From Patescibacteria group bacterium (lineage in GTDB: Bacteria > Patescibacteriota > Saccharimonadia > Saccharimonadales > Saccharimonadaceae), in assembly GCA_030916565.1 (NCBI GenBank), contig JAUPWL010000006.1, forward strand, positions 1-33,488: DNA of 33,488 nucleotides, read 5' to 3'. The notes beneath the pieces are model-generated. The model saw only the letters and a program-made list of their open reading frames with translations. It was not told where the DNA came from and did no database searches. Both the position numbers and the translations under genes were made by a program. Shown here one piece after another: positions 26,911 to 33,488 of the stretch (within the stretch, counting starts at the first letter, position 1; each line of letters begins with the position of its first letter).

Positions 26911-28266
26911 TTATTGATGCGCCCAGATTGTGCCACTTGGGGTGTCGCGAACGGCAATACCCTGTTTGGCCAGTAGATCGCGAAGCTCGTCTGATTTCGC
27001 CCAATCTTTGTTGGTACGTGCCTGCTCGCGTTCGCTGATCAATGATTTTTGTTCATCGGTAATATCGTCACGATGAAGTGTGATACCTAGTAAATCGCGG
27101 ATTTCGTCGAGTAGTTTATGTAGTCCGGTTGGTTGCTCGGTGCCTAATAGCTCGTCTATCTTTGCAACGGCGCCTGGAGTATCGAGGTCGTTTTGTAATA
27201 GTTCTAACAGGCCACTGTCGACGCTTCCCTTACCTGCGCCTTGCCATCGCAAATCACCGGCAGCGCGCCAGTTGTTCAGGCGGTTTTGCGCCGCTTCGAG
27301 AATCTCCCAGGTGAAGTTACCCTCGGTCCGGTAGTGCTTGCTTAACACGACTAATTTGAATGCGTCGAGATCGAAGCCTTTGTCTTTGATATCCTGCAAT
27401 GTATAGATATTGCCCAGGCTCTTGCTCATCTTAGTTCCGTCGACTTTGATGTGGTTTGCGTGCAGCCAGACGTTGCTGAACTGTTTGCCAGTGACGGCCT
27501 CAGTCTGCGCAATCTCGTTGGTGTGATGAACAGGTATATGGTCGATTCCGCCAGTGTGTATGTCAATCTGATCACCCAGGATTTCGCGGGCCATGACGCT
27601 ACATTCCAAGTGCCATCCTGGGAAACCTTTGCCCCATGGGCTATCCCACTCCATGTCACGCTTTTCATCGGGGTGGCTGAATTTCCAGACGGCAAAATCA
27701 GTTGGGTTCTTTTTGCCGGTGTCGGCAACACGAGCACCAAACTGCAGGCCGTCGATATCCAGACGTGCCAGTTTGCCATAATCGCTCAGTTTGCTGGTAT
27801 CGAAATAGACGCCATCGTCGATGACGTACGTAAAGCCTTTGTCCTCGAGTTCCTGTACGAACGCAATCTGCTGCGGGATGTATTCGGTCGCACGTGGCAT
27901 ATGGTCGGGACGGACGAGCCCGAGTTGGTTGTAGGCTTCATCGTCGGCAATCTGGATGTATTTTTCAGCAACCTGCCATGCGGTGATGCCTTCTTTGATC
28001 GCGCCTTTGAGCATCTTGTCTTCGCCAGCATCTTCGTCACTGGTCAGGTGTCCTACGTCGGTAATGTTCTGGACGCGAGTGACGTCATAGCCACTGGCGC
28101 GCAACGAACGGACCAGGACGTCCCAATAGATGTAACTGACCCAGTTGCCGATGTGTGGTTGGCTATAGACTGTCAGGCCGCACGTGTACAAACTGACCTT
28201 ATTGCCATCGAGTGGCTTTAGCTCATCGGTACTACGTGTCAGTGTGTTATGTAGCTTGGTCGTCAT
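26911..28266 (-). CDS. cysS: cysteinyl-tRNA synthetase
   Basis: VSLYTCGLTVYSQPHIGN, GWHLECSVMAREILG, DIHTGGIDHIPVHHTNEIAQTEA, MSKSLGN (KMSKS). Confidence 0.97.
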   Translation of the reverse strand: MTTKLHNTLTRSTDELKPLDGNKVSLYTCGLTVYSQPHIGNWVSYIYWDVLVRSLRASGYDVTRVQNITDVGHLTSDEDAGEDKMLKGAIKEGITAWQVAEKYIQIADDEAYNQLGLVRPDHMPRATEYIPQQIAFVQELEDKGFTYVIDDGVYFDTSKLSDYGKLARLDIDGLQFGARVADTGKKNPTDFAVWKFSHPDEKRDMEWDSPWGKGFPGWHLECSVMAREILGDQIDIHTGGIDHIPVHHTNEIAQTEAVTGKQFSNVWLHANHIKVDGTKMSKSLGNIYTLQDIKDKGFDLDAFKLVVLSKHYRTEGNFTWEILEAAQNRLNNWRAAGDLRWQGAGKGSVDSGLLELLQNDLDTPGAVAKIDELLGTEQPTGLHKLLDEIRDLLGITLHRDDITDEQKSLISEREQARTNKDWAKSDELRDLLAKQGIAVRDTPSGTIWAHQ

Positions 28267-29239
28267 GGTTTTGTAGAGCCTTGTCGGTTGCCTCGATTAG
28301 TTCTCTTACTATTTTGTCATATTCTTCGTACACGCGGAATCCGGCGGCGTATTGGTGGCCACCTCCGCCGAAGTACCCAGCAATCATTTCAGATACTGGT
28401 AGGTTCGATCGTAGTTTACCGGTCAGTTTGCCATCTGGGTATGTTTTGATTGCGACGCCGACTTCGACGCCTTCAACCAGACGCATCTCGTCCAGCACTA
28501 ACATGCTGGGGTTGTATTGATCGCTGTATTTCTGGATATCGTCCCATGGGACATGGACCAGTGCCAGCCTGCCGCCCAGGAAATATTCAATCCGGCCGAT
28601 TAATTGACCTTTGTATTCCAGTATTTCTGGTGATTTTTTCATGAATTCACGGCGTCGTTCTTCGATGGTTGAGTTGCTGGCACCAAGTGCAGCTAATTTG
28701 CCAACGACTTCGTAGGTGCGCGGCGTGACGCCCTGTGTTGTCAGCCCCAGACTGTCGCTCATGATGGCAACCATCATATCTTCGGCCGCTTGTGCACTGA
28801 TTGGCCAGTCGTTGGCGCTGGCGAGACCATAGATAACCTCACCGGTCGCCACGGCGTCGTCAGACAATATTGTGTGTTCAAACGACAGGTTTGAAGCGGT
28901 CGTGTGATGATCGATGACCAGGACGGGGTGCGTTTCGAGAAAATGACGCACGCCGCGTGTTTCGAGGACCTTTGTAATTAACACGTCTGCGGCTGTATCG
29001 ACGATAATCGCCAGGTCGGCTGACGTGTCAAAATCCGACACAACGCGATCCCAACCGATAATATAACGAAGGTATTTAGGGATTTCGACAGGACAATACA
29101 ACACGACGTCTTTGTCCATGTCGCCCAGTATTTCTTCTAACGCAACAGAACTACCAACACTATCACCATCAGGGTTTTCGGCCTGGATGACAATGATTTT
29201 TTTTGCTTTGTTAATTAAATCTTTTGCTGTTTCGTACAT
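28247..29239 (-). CDS. DHH/DHHA1 phosphoesterase (NrnA/oligoribonuclease-like)
   Basis: ENPDGDSVGSSVAL, IVDTAADV, VLVIDHHTT (DHH), C-terminal GGGGHQYAAGFRV. Confidence 0.93.
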   Translation of the reverse strand: MYETAKDLINKAKKIIVIQAENPDGDSVGSSVALEEILGDMDKDVVLYCPVEIPKYLRYIIGWDRVVSDFDTSADLAIIVDTAADVLITKVLETRGVRHFLETHPVLVIDHHTTASNLSFEHTILSDDAVATGEVIYGLASANDWPISAQAAEDMMVAIMSDSLGLTTQGVTPRTYEVVGKLAALGASNSTIEERRREFMKKSPEILEYKGQLIGRIEYFLGGRLALVHVPWDDIQKYSDQYNPSMLVLDEMRLVEGVEVGVAIKTYPDGKLTGKLRSNLPVSEMIAGYFGGGGHQYAAGFRVYEEYDKIVRELIEATDKALQNHDDQAT

Positions 29240-29413
29240 TGCTTCTATTGTATCAGAGGCATAGGATTACGGCCTATTGATTATTGTAAGACAAAGTGTA
29301 ACAAAAGGTTATTTTGTGGTTAACGAATCGTCCATTAAATCTTTAATGCAGTTTTAATGATTACGAATCATAGTTCTTGTGGATACTATGGGGACTATCT
29401 ACTCTATGTGCAA

Positions 29414-29442
29414 TTGACAGATATATATAAAAGTACTATAAT
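29414..29442 (+). promoter_or_regulatory. perfect-consensus sigma70 promoter
   Basis: TTGACA (29414-29419), 17-nt spacer, TATAAT (29437-29442). Confidence 0.85.
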
Positions 29443-29453
29443 AAAAATATAAG

Positions 29454-29512
29454 CCTCGTACATCCGTCCTGGCTCGTACCGCTCAGACAGAATGTCTGAC
29501 ATGATATCGAGG
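29454..29512 (+). promoter_or_regulatory. structured 5' leader sequestering the SD of the 29519 gene
   Basis: CCTCG (29454-29458) can pair with CGAGG (29508-29512, contains the SD); internal perfect hairpin tcagaca-gaa-tgtctga (29483-29499). Confidence 0.45.
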
Positions 29513-29518
29513 AATGTT

Positions 29519-29779
29519 ATGCGCGCAATTGTTGCATTATTTGTGATGATAGTGAGGCCGATTCTCGGAATCGCCCTTCTCATGCTGTCGTGCTTTGCTA
29601 TTCTGAACTGTACTCTCACTGCCAAAGATGTTCTTTGGTCGTTGACTGTCGGTGCAGGAGTGTTCGTCGTTATTGAAGGACTTGGCGTGTTGATGACGGG
29701 GTGGTATTCACTTCGACATGGCCCCATACCCGAAGGTGCCTCGCGTGAGCCAATCGATGAATTCGACGTATTCCGCTAA
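29519..29779 (+). CDS. small membrane protein (86 aa)
   Basis: MRAIVALFVMIVRPILGIALLMLSCFAIL... two hydrophobic segments; GAGG SD 6 nt upstream. Confidence 0.65.
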   Translation: MRAIVALFVMIVRPILGIALLMLSCFAILNCTLTAKDVLWSLTVGAGVFVVIEGLGVLMTGWYSLRHGPIPEGASREPIDEFDVFR

Positions 29780-29791
29780 TCACCATTCATG

Positions 29792-29814
29792 CCCCCGTTT
29801 AATGCGGGGGTTTT
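29792..29814 (+). terminator. Rho-independent terminator
   Basis: cccccg-tttaatg-cgggggtttt. Confidence 0.75.
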
Positions 29815-29817
29815 GAT

Positions 29818-29846
29818 TTGTATTTTTTATTCTAATATGTTATAAT
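29818..29846 (+). promoter_or_regulatory. sigma70-like promoter
   Basis: TTGTAT, 17 nt, TATAAT, starting 4 nt after the preceding terminator. Confidence 0.6.
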
Positions 29847-29890
29847 TTTTTAATTAACAATCACTGTTGTTGACGAACCTTAGGAGAAGT

Positions 29891-30277
29891 ATGTGGCCTT
29901 ATTGGGGCTTTGAGACGATCGCTCAGCGCAGCGAAGCCTTCGTTCACTGGTGCGCAGTCATCAGTGCAGCCATTTTTGCTCTCAATGTCATATTTGTCGT
30001 TCTGCTTGGTGTTCGGTACAGCAACCAGCGCAAACGCAGCAATGAATTCATGGGTTCGGCGGACTATATGTTCTGGTTCCCGCTCACACTCACCCTGGCA
30101 GTGCTCGTTGGTGTTCCATTGGGTGGCATCATCGGATGGTATTTCGGGTCGTTTGTCGGTATGATTTTGTCCCATTTTGGTATTCTTCTGGTATGTGTCG
30201 GCACGCTGATGCGTATTGTCAAAGAGAATACTCGTCGTCGTCGACGGCCTGCTGCATACACTCGATCAGGCGTATAA
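29891..30277 (+). CDS. small membrane protein (128 aa)
   Basis: MWPYWGFETIAQRSEAFVHWCAVISAAIFALNVIFVVLLGVRY... about 3 TMs; AGGAG SD before ATG 29891. Confidence 0.65.
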   Translation: MWPYWGFETIAQRSEAFVHWCAVISAAIFALNVIFVVLLGVRYSNQRKRSNEFMGSADYMFWFPLTLTLAVLVGVPLGGIIGWYFGSFVGMILSHFGILLVCVGTLMRIVKENTRRRRRPAAYTRSGV

Positions 30278-30313
30278 CAACATACGTACAACCGTTCACT
30301 CATCGTTGTGAAC

Positions 30314-30343
30314 GAAAAGCCCTCGTGAAAACGGGGGCTTTTC
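30314..30343 (+). terminator. Rho-independent terminator
   Basis: gaaaagccctcgt-gaaa-acgggggcttttc. Confidence 0.75.
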
Positions 30344-30958
30344 TTATAATATTCGTCGGCCTTCGAGGGCATGTGACAGTGTGATTTGGTCGGCGTATTC
30401 TAGGTCGACACCGACAGGGATACCGCGGGCCAGGCGCGTCATTTTGACCTCGATAGCAGCGTCATTGATGTGACGTTGTAGGAACAGTGCCGTTGATTCG
30501 CCTTCAACACTCGCGTTGGTGGCGATAATCAGTTCGACGACTTTGTCGTTTTTGATACGTTCCATCAGTTCGGGGATATGTAGTTGTTCTGGGCCGATGC
30601 CATCGATAGGGCTAATCGCACCACCGAGTACATGGTAGGTGCCATGGTATTGACCAGTTCGTTCGAGCGCGACGATATCCAGCGGCTCTTCGACAACGGC
30701 AATGGTCGTCTTGTCGCGCGATGGGTCGCTATACAGTGGCGATATGTCCTGTGACGCATCAATTAATGCAAACGTCACCGGGCATGATTTGACGCCATCG
30801 TGAAGCTTGTGGATGCTGGTGGCTAGTTTGTCCGCAACGTTTGGTTTGGCGCGCAGCAAATAATACGCATAGCGTTCTGCGGTGCGTGCGCCAACGCCCG
30901 GCAATCTGCCGAGATCTTCGATGACGTCCACTAATGCTTTGGGCAACAGATCACTCAT
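30344..30958 (-). CDS. recR: recombination mediator RecR
   Basis: LPKALVDVIEDLGRLPGVGARTAERYAYYLL, TOPRIM VVEEPLDIVALERTGQYHGTYHVLGGAISPIDGIGPEQL, GIPVGVDLEYADQITLSHALEGRR. Confidence 0.97.
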   Translation of the reverse strand: MSDLLPKALVDVIEDLGRLPGVGARTAERYAYYLLRAKPNVADKLATSIHKLHDGVKSCPVTFALIDASQDISPLYSDPSRDKTTIAVVEEPLDIVALERTGQYHGTYHVLGGAISPIDGIGPEQLHIPELMERIKNDKVVELIIATNASVEGESTALFLQRHINDAAIEVKMTRLARGIPVGVDLEYADQITLSHALEGRRIL

Positions 30959-31005
30959 GGTATCTATCTACCAGTTACTTCCCCATCCTTATATTTGAAC
31001 AATTA

Positions 31006-31308
31006 TTACAGACCGAGGTTGCCGAGTCCGCCCATGAGAGGCTTCATCTTTTCAGCGGCAATTTCTTGCGCTTTTTGCATACCATCACGGATAGCAACTT
31101 CGATGTTGTTTTCGAGGTCTTCGATATCATCGAGGTCGACGTAATCAGGGTTGATCTTTACCTTTTCAACCTTTAGCTCACCATTGATAGTGATTTCAAC
31201 GGCTGGATCATCGTCTTCGCCACCAGCAACAACGACAACTTTTTGCGCCTTGAGCTCTTTCTGAGCTTTGCGTAAATCGTTTAACATTTTCATTTGGTCA
31301 AAAGCCAT
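31006..31308 (-). CDS. YbaB/EbfC-family nucleoid-associated protein
   Basis: MAFDQMKMLNDLRKAQKELKAQK...VEITINGELKVEKVKINPDYVDLDDIEDLENNIEVAIRDGMQKAQEIAAEKMKPLMGGLGNLGL; upstream of recR as is common. Confidence 0.92.
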   Translation of the reverse strand: MAFDQMKMLNDLRKAQKELKAQKVVVVAGGEDDDPAVEITINGELKVEKVKINPDYVDLDDIEDLENNIEVAIRDGMQKAQEIAAEKMKPLMGGLGNLGL

Positions 31309-31352
31309 ATTAGAATCTCCTCTTCGTTTGAGTATATAATACTATATTTTGC

Positions 31353-32801
31353 CTACTTATTATAGATATAGAACCGGTCGCTATCCTTGCTGACATCTGT
31401 TGTGATAATCTCGCTGATTTGCGCGTATTGGCTATATATATGGGCAGCTCTGGTGGCTGCAAATACTCCTCCGCCGGTTGGTGCCTGCGTCAGGATGATT
31501 GGAGGAGTTTTGTGATCATAGCGTGTGAGTGCAATGTAAAACGGTAGTTCATCGCGCGTCACAACCAGTCGAGGAATGTTCTGCGTATTAACGTGTTTGT
31601 TATAGAGCGTGACGTCGTTGTTAAAACTCGACGCCGTTTCTGGATCATAGCGATAACCATCAAAATAGCGGTTGGTGCCGGTAACAACGAGACCAGCTAC
31701 CAGAATCGTCAGAGGGACGATGCCGACAAATCGTGCGTAAGGGTTGCGCGGGAACATGCCATACCATTCACGCAGCAAATAGCCCAATCCGCTAGCGAGG
31801 AGCAGCAGTAGCGGTACAAATGTGACGCTGGTATAAACAGGATTCATCAGGAGGATTGGGAACAGTAATAGTAACCATGCCGTCAGCGTATAACTCCGCG
31901 CTGTATAACGGATAGCAAATAGTTGCCAGACACCGATCAGAATCAAGGCAATCGATCCTAGACCTAGAACGGGGGTCATCAATACATCACTTTGTGGTGA
32001 GATAAAGTTCAGGTATTGCTGGACGAGAATCTTGAGATTCATCCATAGATCTGGTGGCCATACCGACGGTGCTCCTAGCAGCTGTAGCGCTAGTTTTGGT
32101 TCGATAATTACCAAATAACCGAGTGGTGCAATAATAACCAGGCTCATGGCGGTGAGCGTAATCAGGTGTGACCGTGGCATACGTTTAAGCACATAGCGAA
32201 CGTGTGGGTGCAAAATACCAGCGCTAAAGATCGCCAGAACAAGATAGATGCTCAGGGGTGTGTAGAGACTCAGCGGCATCACGACAAAGAACAGTACTTT
32301 CCAGAACCGTTTGTGGCGTGGTGACGTTGTAATCATCGTTGTTGCCAGCAGTAACCATACTGACCAGAGGATATAGGTGATATTGGCCGATCCTGACTGG
32401 GCGACGTACAGGAACTGTCCGGTCGTAATCATGATGACCGTCGCGAGGATTGCGATGTTGGGGCGGAACCAGCGGCGGAGTAACAATACAGCCCCGACAC
32501 CGGCGACAAACGCACAGATCAGCGCAGGCAGTTTAAATGCAAAGATACTTGGTCCAAATAATTCCATGCTCGCTCGCTGGACAACGGCAAACGGTAGGTT
32601 TGGGATGGCCAGTGACGAGGGGTTTTCTCGGTCTAACGACGCTGTTTGGACAAACGATGTCATCTCGCCCTTGCTCAGTCCGCCGGGGACATACAAACCG
32701 GCAATCGCCAGGAGCGCTACGAATAGGAGGACGGTCAAACCATAGCCGATTTGATAACGGTATTTATAAGTGAAAAAGTCAGACAGCTGTAACTTTGCCA
32801 T
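31353..32801 (-). CDS. multi-pass membrane glycosyltransferase-like protein (ArnT/PMT, GT39-like)
   Basis: About 10 TMs; GLSKGEMTSFVQTASLDRENPSSLAIPNLPFAVVQRASMELFGPSIFAFKLPALICAFVAGVGAVLLLRRWF fits the PMT_2/ArnT N-terminal pattern. Start at MAKLQ, 7 nt after TGCTATAAT. Confidence 0.75.
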   Translation of the reverse strand: MAKLQLSDFFTYKYRYQIGYGLTVLLFVALLAIAGLYVPGGLSKGEMTSFVQTASLDRENPSSLAIPNLPFAVVQRASMELFGPSIFAFKLPALICAFVAGVGAVLLLRRWFRPNIAILATVIMITTGQFLYVAQSGSANITYILWSVWLLLATTMITTSPRHKRFWKVLFFVVMPLSLYTPLSIYLVLAIFSAGILHPHVRYVLKRMPRSHLITLTAMSLVIIAPLGYLVIIEPKLALQLLGAPSVWPPDLWMNLKILVQQYLNFISPQSDVLMTPVLGLGSIALILIGVWQLFAIRYTARSYTLTAWLLLLFPILLMNPVYTSVTFVPLLLLLASGLGYLLREWYGMFPRNPYARFVGIVPLTILVAGLVVTGTNRYFDGYRYDPETASSFNNDVTLYNKHVNTQNIPRLVVTRDELPFYIALTRYDHKTPPIILTQAPTGGGVFAATRAAHIYSQYAQISEIITTDVSKDSDRFYIYNK

Positions 32802-32856
32802 TTGCATCATTATAGCAAACAACACAGGTGTAAAATACTGGCAAATACCTCAGATA

Positions 32857-32885
32857 TTGCATAAATATCATGTTTATGCTATAAT
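32857..32885 (+). promoter_or_regulatory. sigma70-like promoter
   Basis: TTGCAT, 17 nt, TATAAT (extended TGC), upstream of the 32959 ORF. Confidence 0.7.
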
Positions 32886-32958
32886 ATTTATTACACATAT
32901 TCTGTTATGAGTATGAGTTCTGTGGCAACCCCACATGATTAATAGACAGGAGAATCAC

Positions 32959-33282
32959 GTGTACGGTCTGAATCAGGGCGTTCTACACGAAGTTCTGATG
33001 ACTACCGAAGGCTCTATCGCCGAGGTGTGTCACAATCAGGGAACGTCGTGCTACGGCTTCGTCAATGATCTCGCATGTGTCATCGTCAGTTATGTTCTGA
33101 CCGGCACCGTGCAAACCAGGGATCGGTTCAACCCAATGCATGCCGAGACTTTCACCGATGATAACGTCCGGCGAGCAACGGCAACCATCGTGCAGTACCT
33201 GCGTCCTATGTGCAACAAGCGTAAGCGCGCTTCGCGTCTCGCTCGCATCTCGACGTACGTCAATCAATCCCAAGTGGCGTAA
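32959..33282 (+). CDS. hypothetical protein (107 aa; GTG start)
   Basis: AGGAG SD precedes GTG TAC GGT; MYGLNQGVLHEVLMTTEGSIAEVCHNQGTSCYGF... Confidence 0.55.
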   Translation: MYGLNQGVLHEVLMTTEGSIAEVCHNQGTSCYGFVNDLACVIVSYVLTGTVQTRDRFNPMHAETFTDDNVRRATATIVQYLRPMCNKRKRASRLARISTYVNQSQVA

Positions 33283-33371
33283 CTGCCACGGCCGAGACAG
33301 ATTCTCTTGTCTCGTGCCCAAAGTTATCAAACAGTTGATGATTTTGGATACGAAACAATAATGATTTTATC

Positions 33372-33442
33372 GAGCCTCAAGGCTCTTGCTGTTCTTTGAC
33401 TTGCCAAAGAACCAAATCAACTTCTTTTGTGACCAAAAGAAG
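33372..33442. repeat. cluster of three short inverted repeats
   Basis: gagcct-ca-aggctc (33372-33385); gttctttg-acttgc-caaagaac (33391-33412); cttcttttg-tgac-caaaagaag (33421-33442). Confidence 0.7.
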
Positions 33443-33488
33443 GAAAAGTCCCGGGGCGGCTTCAAATCGCCGTGACGTCTATTGTCTG

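Noticed and set aside
27451-28221. 256-aa plus-strand ORF
   Set aside because: Entirely antisense to cysS, whose motifs are unambiguous.
1-33488. CRISPR array, rRNA operon, prophage or transposase
   Set aside because: No regularly spaced direct repeats, rRNA signatures, integrase/transposase or structural phage genes seen by eye.

Overview
Window from what looks like a Candidatus Saccharibacteria (TM7)/Patescibacteria-type genome. This lineage call is inferred from gene content and style; no marker phylogeny was possible. Most genes are chromosomal housekeeping: UvrD-type helicase (cut by the window edge), TrmA/RlmD-type RNA methyltransferase, GlgB, short-type 6-phosphogluconate dehydrogenase, GT2 glycosyltransferase, GreA, ABC transporter plus two-component system, HxlR regulator, Tgt, AI-2E permease, CysS, NrnA-like DHH phosphoesterase, RecR, YbaB and an ArnT/PMT-like membrane glycosyltransferase. 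The accessory content is more interesting: (i) two tandem exported proteins resembling the PE-PPE/serine-hydrolase domain known from mycobacteria; (ii) a nested tRNA-Gln locus, in which an intact tRNA flanked by a 22-bp inverted repeat sits between a 51-nt 5' copy and a 20-nt 3' copy of the same tRNA; (iii) a recurring start-site architecture (TGN-TANNAT, exactly 7 nt, ATG, usually no Shine-Dalgarno) suggesting widespread leaderless transcription of housekeeping genes; (iv) small orphan genes with near-consensus -35/-10 promoters, SD leaders and strong hairpins, including a 45-aa ORF missing from the supplied track; (v) a long imperfect inverted repeat at the 3' end of a small ORF. No CRISPR array, rRNA or clear transposase was seen.
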